A stretch of DNA of 64,000 nucleotides from JBFHIZ01 sp963666475 (GTDB lineage Bacteria > Bacillota > Clostridia > Lachnospirales > Lachnospiraceae), in assembly GCA_963666475.2 (NCBI GenBank), contig CAXXJM010000001.1:558001-622000 (forward strand), read 5' to 3'. The notes beneath the pieces were generated by a model that did not search any database, had not been told where the DNA came from, and saw only the letters and a list, made by a program, of their open reading frames with translations. This document shows, in pieces, positions 25,976 through 35,698 of the stretch (position 1 is its first letter; the number at the start of each line of letters is the position of its first letter). A program made the translations under genes and the position numbers.

Positions 25976-27220
25976 TTAACTTCGTATTTGACCATCACCA
26001 AGAATCTGATACTTATATGATGTGAGCGCAATCAATCCCATTGGTCCTCTGGCATGAAGTTTTTGTGTACTTATTCCGATTTCAGCTCCGAATCCAAATT
26101 CAAATCCATCAGAAAATCTAGTTGAAGCATTTACATACACACAAGATGAATCAACATCCCTTAGAAATTGATCCATTGCACTTTGACTTGTTGTAAGAAT
26201 TGCATCCGAATGTTTTGTATTATGTTTATTGATGTGATCAATCGCTTCTTGAATCGAATCAACTATTTTTATAGAAATAATATAATCTAAATACTCTGTA
26301 TAATAATCTTCCTCAGTCGCAAGTGTGATATTCGATAAAATGGATTTAGAAAACTCATCGCCACGAATTTCAACGTTCTTTTTACTTAATAATTCTTCTA
26401 GTTTTGGTAGGAATTCTTTCGCGATTTCTCGATCGATTACAAGCGATTCGCAAGCATTGCAAACACCAATTCTTTGAGTTTTTGCATTGTCAATAATCGC
26501 AAGCGCTTTATCTTGTTGTGCAGATTTTTCTACATATATATGACAATTTCCTGTTCCTGTTTCAATGATTGGAATGGTAGAGTTATTAACAACTGCCTGA
26601 ATCAACGAGGCACTACCACGTGGAATCAGTACATCAATATATTCTTTCATTTTCATAAATTCAGTGGTCGTTTGACGATTGGTATCTTCAATTAAAGAAA
26701 TCGCATCTTCTGTGATTTCAACTTCTGCAAGTGCTCTACGTATTACATTTGTTAACGCAATATTTGAATGGATTGCATCGGAACCACCTTTTAGAATTAC
26801 AGCATTTGATGTTTTAAAACATAAACCGAAAGCATCTACCGTAACATTTGGTCTGGATTCATATATAATTCCTATGACACCAAAAGGTACACGTACTTGT
26901 TTTAAACTAAGTCCGCTTTGCAGTGTGTTTTCATTCATTATTTCGCCAATTGGATCTTTGAGATCAATAATCTGAAGAAGTCCTTCACTCATGCTTTCTA
27001 TTCTTTGTTCCGTCAATTTTAATCGGTCCACCAGTCCCGGATGCATATTCGCGGCTACAGCGTTGTTTATATCAAGCTGATTTGCTGCAAGAATTTCCTC
27101 TTTTGCTAAAACCAACTTTTCTGCTATATGTTTTAAAGCAATATTTTTTTGATTTGTTGATAATTTTTGTAATTCATACTTAGCTTTAACAGCGTTTTCA
27201 CCTAGCGTAATTAAATTCAT
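25976..27220 (-). CDS. proA: glutamate-5-semialdehyde dehydrogenase
   Basis: The 414-residue enzyme is an aldehyde dehydrogenase-fold protein with the catalytic cysteine in RIGVCNACESLVID and the nucleotide region PFGVIGIIYESRPNVT. It reduces glutamyl-5-phosphate in proline synthesis. The ATG at 27220 lies nine bases after AAAGG; an ATG three codons earlier abuts that site and is rejected. It forms an operon with proB through a small DUF896 gene. Confidence 0.97.
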   Translation of the reverse strand: MNLITLGENAVKAKYELQKLSTNQKNIALKHIAEKLVLAKEEILAANQLDINNAVAANMHPGLVDRLKLTEQRIESMSEGLLQIIDLKDPIGEIMNENTLQSGLSLKQVRVPFGVIGIIYESRPNVTVDAFGLCFKTSNAVILKGGSDAIHSNIALTNVIRRALAEVEITEDAISLIEDTNRQTTTEFMKMKEYIDVLIPRGSASLIQAVVNNSTIPIIETGTGNCHIYVEKSAQQDKALAIIDNAKTQRIGVCNACESLVIDREIAKEFLPKLEELLSKKNVEIRGDEFSKSILSNITLATEEDYYTEYLDYIISIKIVDSIQEAIDHINKHNTKHSDAILTTSQSAMDQFLRDVDSSCVYVNASTRFSDGFEFGFGAEIGISTQKLHARGPMGLIALTSYKYQILGDGQIRS

Positions 27221-27249
27221 ATTGTACATCCTTTCTTAATGCGGACTAG

Positions 27250-27477
27250 TTATTCTCCACAATATTTTTTTCCGTATTTTTCACCTAAATTTGTTATTGA
27301 TCCATCTTTTTCTTGGATTGAGATGTTGTCAAGCTGTCCTCTTAAGTTTGAACGAATGGAAGTGATATATTCATTTCTTAATGCTGCCTGTTCTATTTTT
27401 TCATCTTCTGTTAATCCTTCGGATTCCTTTGATTTATGGTATAACAAATTCATACGTTTAATTTTATCTTCCGTCAT
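27250..27477 (-). CDS. DUF896 family protein (YnzC-like)
   Basis: The 75-residue protein matches the DUF896 pattern: a helical hairpin IKRMNLLYHKSKESEGLTEDEKIEQAALRNEYI followed by a short tail with GSITNLGEKYGKKYC. The structure of Bacillus YnzC is a two-helix coiled coil, and its function is not established. AAAGGAATCGAT precedes the ATG. It lies between proB and proA with gaps of 12 and 29 bases, so it is part of the proline operon here, perhaps only by position. Confidence 0.9.
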   Translation of the reverse strand: MTEDKIKRMNLLYHKSKESEGLTEDEKIEQAALRNEYITSIRSNLRGQLDNISIQEKDGSITNLGEKYGKKYCGE

Positions 27478-27489
27478 ATCGATTCCTTT

Positions 27490-28350
27490 CTAATTTATCT
27501 TTTGATAAAATTTTTCTAAATACTCCATTAATTGAAATGAATCATCAATATTCGCCTTAAAGAATGTACCAAATTCACGACCATCCATAATGCGATGTAT
27601 AACGCGGACATCTTTTGCATTAGTTATAATCATATCGGCGCCTGTTTTGGTTGCAATTTTTGCAGCACTCATTTTTGTATTCATTCCACCAGTACCTACA
27701 CTACTTCCTGTAGACGGTTTCCCCATTTGCATAAGTTCATCTGTAATCTCTTCAACGAATGGAATAAATTTCGCATCAACATCTTTTCTTGGATCATTTG
27801 AATACAATCCATCTATATCTGATAAAAGAATTAATAAATCCGCATGAATTAATGTGGTTACAATGGCAGACAGAGTGTCATTGTCACCGATTCCGATTTC
27901 ACTGGTAGATACCGTGTCATTTTCATTAACAATTGGGATTGCATGTAAGCGAAAAAGTTCTTCAAAGGTATTAATTGAGTTTTTTCTGCTTTCTGGATCA
28001 GCAATTGCATCTTTCGTTATGAGTATTTGAGCAGCAATTTGATTGTATTCTGAAAACATTTTCTGATATACCATCATCAATTGTGCCTGCCCAATTGCAG
28101 CGCATGCCTGTCTAAATGAGACAGCATTTCCGATATCGCACACGTTCACATTTTTTTTACCAAGGGCAATTGCTCCAGATGTAACAAGTACAACGTCTTT
28201 TCCCTGGTTTCTAAGATTACATAGTTCTCTCACCAGAGAATCCATTTTAATATAGTCTAAGTTTCCTGTTTCTGGGTGTTGTAACGAGGAAGACCCTATT
28301 TTTATTACAATTCTTTTTTTATTCTTTAAAGCTTCTCGATAAGCATTCAT
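27490..28350 (-). CDS. proB: glutamate 5-kinase
   Basis: The 286-residue protein is the amino acid kinase domain alone, with KIGSSSL, VLVTSGAIALG, NENDTVS, GDNDTLSAIV and GTGGMNTKMSAAKIA; the C-terminal PUA domain of E. coli ProB is absent, a known shorter variant. It phosphorylates glutamate, the committed step of proline synthesis, and is normally inhibited by proline. I start it at 28350, nine bases after GGAG; an ATG at 28365 sits directly on AGGA. Confidence 0.95.
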   Translation of the reverse strand: MNAYREALKNKKRIVIKIGSSSLQHPETGNLDYIKMDSLVRELCNLRNQGKDVVLVTSGAIALGKKNVNVCDIGNAVSFRQACAAIGQAQLMMVYQKMFSEYNQIAAQILITKDAIADPESRKNSINTFEELFRLHAIPIVNENDTVSTSEIGIGDNDTLSAIVTTLIHADLLILLSDIDGLYSNDPRKDVDAKFIPFVEEITDELMQMGKPSTGSSVGTGGMNTKMSAAKIATKTGADMIITNAKDVRVIHRIMDGREFGTFFKANIDDSFQLMEYLEKFYQKIN

Positions 28351-28436
28351 TTTATTTTGCTCCATTCCTGTAACATAATTTGGAAAAAAACTCTAAAATA
28401 TATATTACTTGAAATAATTGATATAAGCAAGGGTAA

Positions 28437-30017
28437 TTATCTAGTACAAATCCTCTCCGCAACTTTCATTCCATCCATTGCAGCAGAAATGATTCCGCCT
28501 GCATAACCTGCGCCTTCTCCAGCTGGAAACAACCCGGAAAAATCGGATTCAAAGGATTCATTTCTTGTAATACGTACTGGTGAAGAAGTTCTTGTTTCGG
28601 GTGCTGATAGAATTGTTGATGGATGATCAAACCCTTTGATTTTCTTTCCGAAATCTTTCATTCCTTCGATAATAGACGTACAAATTGATTCTGGTAAAAT
28701 ATTTCGAATATTTCCTGGCGCAATCTCACCTTTTATTGTAGGAGAATATCTAAATGCAGAAAAATCAGAGAAATTATTATTTTTAAAATCTTCGAATTTC
28801 TGTACGATGACCTTACCATTCCCCTCACAAAAGGCTAATTTTTCAATTTGTTCTTGGAAGTACAAACCTGCAAGAATATCCGTATTTGCAAAATCAGACT
28901 TATCAACCTGTACTACTATTGCACTGTTTGAATTCGCACCATTTCTAGCATGATAACTCATTCCATTAATGGCTAATTTACCTTTTTCAGACGATGCATT
29001 TACCACATGTCCTCCTGGGCACATACAAAAAGAATACACTCCTTTTCCAGAAGACGCTTGATATGTCAATTTATAATCAGCTGCAGGCATATGATTGACA
29101 TTGGATTCTCCAAACTGAGATGCATCGATTAACTCTCTCTCATGTTCAACACGTACTCCAACTGAAAAATTTTTCTGCTCCATTGGAACATTACATTCAT
29201 ATAATTTGCGAAACGTATCTCTCGCACTATGTCCAATTGCTAGTATGCAAACGTCAGTTAAGAACTTCTCGGTATGATTGATTGTTAATGATTGTAATTT
29301 GCCGTCTTCAAAATGAAAATCTGTAATTTTATGAGAAAAATGAAACTGACCACCCATGGATTCTATATCTTCTCGCATATGAATAATCACATCTTTTAAT
29401 ACATCAGTACCGATATGAGGTTTGTTGTCGTACAAAATAGATGGATCCGCACCATACTGAACAAACTGCTCTAGAATAAATTGCATTCTCTGTTCTTTAT
29501 CTTTTACTTGAGTGTTTAATTTTCCGTCTGAAAAAGTGCCGGCCCCACCTTCTCCAAATTGAACATTGGATTCTGGATTCAATTCTCCGGTTCTCCAAAA
29601 GAGATCCACATCATCCGAACGCTCAGGAATCGCTTTCCCACGCTCAAAAACAATTGGACATAATCCACACTTTGCTAGAATCAATGCTGCAAAAAGTCCA
29701 CAAGGACCTGCTCCAATAATGACTGGACGCGATTTAAAGCCTGTAGTAGTTACTCCGGGTAAATGATATTTCTTTAAATAATATTTTTGTAAATTATTAT
29801 CTTTTGATTTGTTTAAGAGCACATCCTCATTTGGTATTGAAAAAACAACCGAATAGGTAAGAAATATTTGAGGTTTTTTTCTTGCGTCGATTGATTTTTT
29901 GACAATTGAAAACGAACTGATTTGTTGTATTGGAACACGTATTGAACTTGCTAATTTGTCCTTTAGTTCATCTTCACTATGTTCATACCTTATCTTTAAT
30001 TGATGATAGATAAGCAT
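28437..30017 (-). CDS. FAD-dependent dehydrogenase of the COG2509 type
   Basis: The 526-residue flavoprotein has an N-terminal ferredoxin-like region of about 90 residues, then the dinucleotide motif VIIGAGPCGLFAALILAKCG, QFGEGGAGTFSDGKLNT, and a C-terminal GEGAGYAGGIISAAMDG. This is the layout of the uncharacterised COG2509 family. The substrate is unknown. GGAGG precedes the ATG. It is followed 71 bases on by proB and preceded by another flavoprotein, which suggests a short operon of redox proteins but not a pathway. Confidence 0.88.
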   Translation of the reverse strand: MLIYHQLKIRYEHSEDELKDKLASSIRVPIQQISSFSIVKKSIDARKKPQIFLTYSVVFSIPNEDVLLNKSKDNNLQKYYLKKYHLPGVTTTGFKSRPVIIGAGPCGLFAALILAKCGLCPIVFERGKAIPERSDDVDLFWRTGELNPESNVQFGEGGAGTFSDGKLNTQVKDKEQRMQFILEQFVQYGADPSILYDNKPHIGTDVLKDVIIHMREDIESMGGQFHFSHKITDFHFEDGKLQSLTINHTEKFLTDVCILAIGHSARDTFRKLYECNVPMEQKNFSVGVRVEHERELIDASQFGESNVNHMPAADYKLTYQASSGKGVYSFCMCPGGHVVNASSEKGKLAINGMSYHARNGANSNSAIVVQVDKSDFANTDILAGLYFQEQIEKLAFCEGNGKVIVQKFEDFKNNNFSDFSAFRYSPTIKGEIAPGNIRNILPESICTSIIEGMKDFGKKIKGFDHPSTILSAPETRTSSPVRITRNESFESDFSGLFPAGEGAGYAGGIISAAMDGMKVAERICTR

Positions 30018-30075
30018 GCTGATCCTCCATGATTCCTTGTTGTAATTAAATACGCTCTTTTTTAAAATTGCTTAA

Positions 30076-31293
30076 TTAGTTTAATGCAGCATGTGTGCCT
30101 GCAATTTGACCAGATGTCCAAGCCCACTGTAAGTTATAGCCACCACAAATACCATCTACGTTTAAAAGTTCCCCAATGATATATATATTTTCATCCTTTT
30201 TTGTTTGAAAATAATGATTTATTTCTTCTAAGTCCACACCACCCGTGCATACCTGTGCTTGCCCATAATCATTTGAAGAAACTATTTTAGTCTCCCAATT
30301 TTTTAATAAATTGAAAATTGAAAGAATTTTTTTTAGTGGTAGCATATTTATTTTGCTATCTTGTGATATATCTAGTTGTTTAAGTGCTTGTAGAAGTATT
30401 CCATGATGAACAACCCCATTTAAGAATTCATAAATAGAAGCATTCTGGAATAGTTCCATACGCTCTTTGATTGTTTCTTGTACCTTATCTGCTTCAATAA
30501 AAGGAATGTAATCAATGCGTAATGTAACTGCATTACTTTGTTCTATTTCTCTTGATATATTACTACTTAGTTGAAAAATCGGAATTCCAGATACACCATA
30601 TTTCGTTAATTGTAATTCACCAGATTCTTCTTCTAGAAAATTTGAATTAGAGTATGATCTGATTCGGCAAAAAACTCGTATTCCATGAAGATTTTTATAA
30701 TAGGTTTCTTCGCATTTGAAACCACATAGTGCAGGTAAAATGGAGAAAGTCTTATAATTCTTCTCAATCAATTGATGATAAATCTCTTCTGCAGCTTTTG
30801 AATGGGCACCTGCAAATAAACCAGTTGCGATAATAATACGATCAAATGCAGTTGTATTATGCTCTACAAAATATTTACCATCTGTTTTTTTGATATCGTG
30901 TACCCAAGTGTTCGTAATTACTTCGATACCATTTCTCTGAATTGCAAATACTAATGCATCTAATACAGTGGATGATTGCTCGGTAATTGGATAAACACCA
31001 TTATTTTTCACTTTTGTATAGATGCCAATTGAGTTAAAAAAACGAATCGTCTCTTTTGTGGAAAATTGAAGTAAGCTTTTCTCTACAAACACAGGTAGGT
31101 TCGTATGAAACCAACGTGCATCCATATCAATATTTGAAATGTTGCATTTCCCATTTCCTGTTGCGAGAATTTTTTTTCCTAGCTTGTCATTTGCTTCGAA
31201 TATAGTGACATTTGCTCCACTTCTAGCTGCAGCTAAAGCGGATAACAAACCACTTGCCCCACCACCAATCACCGCAATCTTTTTTTTATTCAT
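30076..31293 (-). CDS. HI0933-family NAD(P)/FAD-dependent oxidoreductase
   Basis: The 405-residue protein has the N-terminal FAD motif IAVIGGGASGLLSALAAARSG, the family signature LGKKILATGNGKCNISN and a C-terminal TGGVDLEEIN with GICGGYNLQWAWTSG. These mark the HI0933/YhiN group, members of which have been linked to aminoacetone oxidation; the true substrate is uncertain. AAAGGAGACTT precedes the ATG. It lies nine bases after the flippase gene and ahead of the COG2509 gene. Confidence 0.9.
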   Translation of the reverse strand: MNKKKIAVIGGGASGLLSALAAARSGANVTIFEANDKLGKKILATGNGKCNISNIDMDARWFHTNLPVFVEKSLLQFSTKETIRFFNSIGIYTKVKNNGVYPITEQSSTVLDALVFAIQRNGIEVITNTWVHDIKKTDGKYFVEHNTTAFDRIIIATGLFAGAHSKAAEEIYHQLIEKNYKTFSILPALCGFKCEETYYKNLHGIRVFCRIRSYSNSNFLEEESGELQLTKYGVSGIPIFQLSSNISREIEQSNAVTLRIDYIPFIEADKVQETIKERMELFQNASIYEFLNGVVHHGILLQALKQLDISQDSKINMLPLKKILSIFNLLKNWETKIVSSNDYGQAQVCTGGVDLEEINHYFQTKKDENIYIIGELLNVDGICGGYNLQWAWTSGQIAGTHAALN

Positions 31294-31302
31294 AAGTCTC
31301 CT

Positions 31303-32946
31303 TTATAAAACATGAACTTTCTTTAGAACAGAAATAATTTTCTTGCCCATAGGCAACATTTCTAATTCTCGTTCACCTAAGCCTTTTAAAAATATCATCA
31401 TAGAAAAATATGCGATTATGCCACCAATTATACCAACAATGGTTACGACAAAATTTCCAGTAAATATAGCAAATAACTTATAGAGCGTAAATACAACAAA
31501 TCCCATGACTAAAGCGGAAAGCGTCGGAATCAAAAAAGTATGTCTTAGTTCCTGCTTGTAACGTATATACTTTCGAATTGCCAAAAGATTTAATACACAC
31601 ATCAAAAAAGAAAATACAATGTTTGATAAGACCACCCCAAAGATTCCAATATCAGTAAAACGTAAAATCAAAAACAAAAATCCGCTTGATATCATCAGTG
31701 AAACGAGTGCATTGATAACAGGAATTCGCAGATGATTGATACCTTGTAAAATGCCATTTGTTAAAGTTGAAAAGGAATAGAATATAATCGTGATCGCGCC
31801 AAGTTGCATCATTGAGGCGGCCATATCAATTTCACCATTAAAAAGCAAATCAACAATAGGTCTTGCCAATACCCCCATGCCAACAGCACATGGAATAGAC
31901 ACTAGCATGGTGATGCGAATTACCTGGCTGATTTTCCCACGTACCGGTGAATAATCCTTTTTTTCCATATATCCTACTAATGTTGGAATGGAAGAAGCTG
32001 ACATAGCACTGGCAAGAGCAATCGGTATATTGATTAATACGCGATATTTTCCACTAAAGACACCCCAATGTACTGTTTTTAGATCTTCCAAACCTTTATA
32101 TATCATTTCACCATTAAAGATTCTTTGATTCACAATCGTGGTCAAATTATAAACTGCTGTACTTAATATTACTGGCACAATTGTAAGGATGAGTATCTTA
32201 ACAATTGATCGATAATCCTCACGAAACCTACTATTATCTTTTGCCATTCTGGTTTTAAAGCGTGGAGCATACAACATATAAACAAACACTAAAAATGCCA
32301 ATGCTATAAAAGCTCCGATTGCACAACCAATTGTACCTCCAGCTGCACCATAAGCAAATTCATAGTCTGCATTTCTAAGAAGATCGGCAACTTTACTTCC
32401 ATAATTTGAAAGAATAACAGCACCTGTTAAAGATGCAATTACTAGAAAAACTTGCTCGACAACTTGAGAGATAGCGGTTGGTAACATGGTTCGTAGGCCC
32501 TGAAAATAACCACGAAAAACACCCATAACTGCAACCAATAACAAGGCAGGTGATAATACCCGTAGAGCGATTGCGCTCATAGGTTCTAAAATCAGTCCAG
32601 CAAATTGATCTGCAAAAAGATATACTAGTATGGACGCAATTCCTCCTACGATGAATGCAAAAATTAAAGAAGCTTTAAATATGCGATGAGCATTCTTGTA
32701 TTCTCCTTTGCTGACACGGGATGAAACCATTTTAGACACTGCAATCGGAAGACTATAAGAAGATAAAAGTAAAATCAATGCATAAATCTCGTATGCGGCA
32801 GCATAATATCCATTTCCTTGATCACCGATAATGTTGGTAAGAGGAATTCTTCTTGCCATACCAATGAGTCGAACCAAAATTCCTGCAATGGCAAGGATTC
32901 CGCCTTGAACAATAAAATTATTGCTTTTTTGTTTTGATTTATTCAT
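31303..32946 (-). CDS. SpoVB/MurJ-like polysaccharide flippase
   Basis: The 547-residue integral membrane protein has about 14 hydrophobic spans and the MviN/SpoVB start GGILAIAGILVRLIGMARRIPLTNIIG. Family members flip lipid-linked sugar precursors; SpoVB acts in spore cortex synthesis, and other members serve as MurJ substitutes. Which lipid is moved here cannot be told from sequence. AAAGGGGAGAGT precedes the ATG. It lies 22 bases after ybeY on the same strand. Confidence 0.9.
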   Translation of the reverse strand: MNKSKQKSNNFIVQGGILAIAGILVRLIGMARRIPLTNIIGDQGNGYYAAAYEIYALILLLSSYSLPIAVSKMVSSRVSKGEYKNAHRIFKASLIFAFIVGGIASILVYLFADQFAGLILEPMSAIALRVLSPALLLVAVMGVFRGYFQGLRTMLPTAISQVVEQVFLVIASLTGAVILSNYGSKVADLLRNADYEFAYGAAGGTIGCAIGAFIALAFLVFVYMLYAPRFKTRMAKDNSRFREDYRSIVKILILTIVPVILSTAVYNLTTIVNQRIFNGEMIYKGLEDLKTVHWGVFSGKYRVLINIPIALASAMSASSIPTLVGYMEKKDYSPVRGKISQVIRITMLVSIPCAVGMGVLARPIVDLLFNGEIDMAASMMQLGAITIIFYSFSTLTNGILQGINHLRIPVINALVSLMISSGFLFLILRFTDIGIFGVVLSNIVFSFLMCVLNLLAIRKYIRYKQELRHTFLIPTLSALVMGFVVFTLYKLFAIFTGNFVVTIVGIIGGIIAYFSMMIFLKGLGERELEMLPMGKKIISVLKKVHVL

Positions 32947-32968
32947 ACTCTCCCCTTTCTATTTTCGA

Positions 32969-33475
32969 CTAGTCTTTCGTAATATGTAAATCAAATAGAA
33001 TTTTTTCTTGTTTCTCTTCCATTATTTTCATTTCCGTTGGTTCAAGATGATCATACCCTAATAAATGAAGCATGCTATGAACGATTAAAAAGCAAATCTC
33101 TCTTTTTTTTGAATGGCCATATTGAAAAGCCTGTTCTAAGGCTTTTTCGTACGAGATGATAATATCTCCAATTGCAACAACTGATGTCTCTGGATCAACA
33201 TACTGAAACCTTGAATTCACATCTTCTAAACAAGAATAGTCTGCGGGATGCAAAAAATTTAAGTTTGGAAAAGATAAAACATCAGTTTCTTTGTCAATTT
33301 TTCGAAATTCACGATTATAATATTGAATACCAGTGTTATCGGTAAATAATAAATTCACTTCAAAATCAAAATCAAAGTGTTCTGATTTCGCAGTTTCCAT
33401 AATGACCGTTTCAAATAGTTTTTTGTCATCATTTGAAATATCATATTCGGTTTCGTTCTCAACGTAAAAAATCAT
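32969..33475 (-). CDS. ybeY: endoribonuclease YbeY
   Basis: The 168-residue protein contains the zinc-binding triad HSMLHLLGYDH near residue 130 and ITGxxDISYEKA-type sequence before it (VAIGDIIISYEKALEQ). YbeY matures 16S rRNA 3' ends and takes part in ribosome quality control. The start at 33475 follows AAGGAGG at 12 bases; a longer reading from 33526 would run across that site. It overlaps the last 17 bases of the PgpH-like gene, so translation is coupled. The phoH - PgpH-like - ybeY order is conserved in Firmicutes. Confidence 0.96.
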   Translation of the reverse strand: MIFYVENETEYDISNDDKKLFETVIMETAKSEHFDFDFEVNLLFTDNTGIQYYNREFRKIDKETDVLSFPNLNFLHPADYSCLEDVNSRFQYVDPETSVVAIGDIIISYEKALEQAFQYGHSKKREICFLIVHSMLHLLGYDHLEPTEMKIMEEKQEKILFDLHITKD

Positions 33476-34664
33476 AGTATAATTTTTCCTCCTTAAAAAA
33501 TGACACAATAACATTATAATCTTCAAATGTTAATGGTGATTTCTCTAGAAACTTTCTTTTAAATAAATCTATGCTAATTGCAGAAATCAACTCTTGCATA
33601 TCTAAGTTATGTTTCTGGTCTTTTTGAAGAACGTGCTCTATCATACGTAATATCTCATCAATGATTAGTACAAGAATCAATTCTTTTGAATAAAACTCCA
33701 GTTCTTTAACATGTTGGAGCTCATAAATCAGCTTCCTCGCCGGCATAGGAAAATGATTTTCCTTTAGAACCTTATCTAAATCTTCTTTATCAAATAATAC
33801 ATCAATATGTTGATAATAAATCCCTGTCTTAATCAAGGCTGAATCCACCTTGATTTTAGGAGCAATTTTTTCGCCAAAATAGGCACGATGAATTGCACGC
33901 ACATACTTTTCTTCTGCATCAGATTTCAATTGCTTTATTAAAACGAATTCCTGGTCATTAATTACAGAGTAGATATTTGCATGTTTTCTGACCATGAAAT
34001 AATCACAGAAAAAAATCACAAAAAACAAAGTAATAAAATTAATAAGAAAATTGATTACCACGTAGAAAATAACTTCCTGATTCAATGTACTTTCTAGAAA
34101 AAGCACATGATATGCAAAAGATAATCCTAAATGGAAGCCCAAAGATATAACGGACGCCAAGTAATACTGTGTAGTGTTTTTTGCTCTACGAAAAGAAAGT
34201 AAAGCAATCATCATTGAAAGCATATATACAAACATAACCATGAAAGAGCTATCTGATATGGACAATGTAATCACGAGAAATGTGGTAATTGAAAAAAATG
34301 CAGTCATTTCATTTGATGCATACAAGAGCAAGATTGTTAACGGTAGATATGCCCAAGACATCACAGGTAAGAATGAAAATAAGATGCAAAAAGAAACTCC
34401 AAACACATAAATAATGGTAAAAACGAGAGTATTATGTATTGCTTCGATGTGTGTAATAAACTTCTCTTCCTGACTTATGAACAAAACAATAATAATAAAA
34501 GACAACATAAAATAGATGATATGCATGAACAATTCATGATTCTCTGACTGATGAACAACTCGATAATAAATGGATGGTATCAGTGTTGTTGAAAGAATAA
34601 TACCCAAAATACAAATCCAATGCCATATCGATAAGGTGATACTTTTTTTATTATTTACATCCAT
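33459..34664 (-). CDS. PgpH-like 7TM protein with a degenerate HD domain
   Basis: The 401-residue protein has about seven hydrophobic spans (residues 12-225) and a cytoplasmic domain of about 165 residues. Its place between phoH and ybeY is where PgpH/YqfF, a cyclic-di-AMP phosphodiesterase, is normally found. The spacing in LIKTGIYYQHIDVL matches the PgpH core GAYYHDIGKL, but the HD pair reads QH (about residues 285-286) and the first metal histidine is also lost. The large extracellular domain of PgpH is missing as well. It is probably catalytically dead. GGGG lies six bases before 34664; another ATG at 34676 lacks a site. Confidence 0.72.
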   Translation of the reverse strand: MDVNNKKSITLSIWHWICILGIILSTTLIPSIYYRVVHQSENHELFMHIIYFMLSFIIIVLFISQEEKFITHIEAIHNTLVFTIIYVFGVSFCILFSFLPVMSWAYLPLTILLLYASNEMTAFFSITTFLVITLSISDSSFMVMFVYMLSMMIALLSFRRAKNTTQYYLASVISLGFHLGLSFAYHVLFLESTLNQEVIFYVVINFLINFITLFFVIFFCDYFMVRKHANIYSVINDQEFVLIKQLKSDAEEKYVRAIHRAYFGEKIAPKIKVDSALIKTGIYYQHIDVLFDKEDLDKVLKENHFPMPARKLIYELQHVKELEFYSKELILVLIIDEILRMIEHVLQKDQKHNLDMQELISAISIDLFKRKFLEKSPLTFEDYNVIVSFFKEEKLYYDFLR

Positions 34665-34681
34665 ATTCGTCCCCATAAATT

Positions 34682-35641
34682 TTATTTTCTTTGTTCAAAT
34701 AAATCATATGCTTTTACGATTTTTTGTACAAGAGGATGTCTAACAACATCCTTACTAGATAACTCAACAAATGATATTTCACTAATTTTATGCAACACTT
34801 TTTTTGCAACATCAAGACCGGACTGTACATTTGTCGGCAAGTCTTTCTGGGTAGCATCTCCAGTAATAATAACTTTTGAGCCAAATCCAATTCGCGTTAA
34901 AAACATTTTCATCTGAGCTGGAGTCGTGTTTTGTGCTTCGTCTAATATTATGAAGGCATTATCCAGCGTTCTTCCACGCATGTAGGCTAAAGGAGCTACT
35001 TCAATCAATCCTTTTTCCATGTTTTTAATAAAACTATCTGCTCCCATAATTTGGTAAAGAGCATCGTATAATGGTCGCAAATAAGGATCTACTTTACTTT
35101 GTAAATCGCCAGGAAGAAAACCTAGTTTTTCTCCTGCTTCGATTGCTGGACGAGTAAGAATGATTTTTTGAACTTCATTATTTTTAAAAGCAGTGATGGC
35201 CATTGCCATTGCTAAGTATGTTTTTCCAGTTCCGGCTGGTCCAATACCAAAAACTATCATGTTCTTTTTTATGGATTCAATGTAATTTTTTTGACCTAGA
35301 GTTTTTGGTTTGATTGGTTTGCCGTTAGTCGTATGGCAAATACAATCCTGATCCACTTCAAGAATGGATTCCTCTTCTCCTTCATTTTGCAACATCATCG
35401 CGTAATTCACCTTCTGTTCATTGATTTCATCTCCTCGATCTGATACCGTCAGCAAATCTTGCACAATCTTTTTTGCATTCAAAACATGATCTTTTTCTCC
35501 AAAGATGAAAAGTGCTTCGTTTCTATTTACGATGGACACATGATACTCATTTTCAATTTTTACTAAATATGAATCATATTGTCCAAATATTTGTTTTAAT
35601 TGATCTACGGTTACTGTAAGTTCTACTTTGAATTCTTCCAT
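34682..35641 (-). CDS. phoH: PhoH-like ATPase
   Basis: The 319-residue protein has an N-terminal KH-like region and a C-terminal ATPase with Walker A GIGPAGTGKT, then LTRPAIEAGEKLGFLPGDL and Walker B FIILDEAQNTTP. PhoH proteins are predicted RNA-associated ATPases; the precise role is unknown. GAGGTAATT precedes the ATG. It is the first gene of the phoH - PgpH-like - ybeY group. Confidence 0.95.
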   Translation of the reverse strand: MEEFKVELTVTVDQLKQIFGQYDSYLVKIENEYHVSIVNRNEALFIFGEKDHVLNAKKIVQDLLTVSDRGDEINEQKVNYAMMLQNEGEEESILEVDQDCICHTTNGKPIKPKTLGQKNYIESIKKNMIVFGIGPAGTGKTYLAMAMAITAFKNNEVQKIILTRPAIEAGEKLGFLPGDLQSKVDPYLRPLYDALYQIMGADSFIKNMEKGLIEVAPLAYMRGRTLDNAFIILDEAQNTTPAQMKMFLTRIGFGSKVIITGDATQKDLPTNVQSGLDVAKKVLHKISEISFVELSSKDVVRHPLVQKIVKAYDLFEQRK

Positions 35642-35666
35642 AATTACCTCATTCTTATACTACCAT

Positions 35667-35692
35667 AAAAGGCCACTATAAAAGTGGCCTTT
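35667..35692 (-). terminator. probable terminator after the pyrimidine-nucleoside phosphorylase gene
   Basis: AAAGGCCAC pairs with GTGGCCTTT across an AT-rich loop between the phosphorylase gene and phoH. The following minus-strand T-run is short (TTTTAT), so strength is uncertain. Confidence 0.6.
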
Positions 35693-35698
35693 ATAGAT

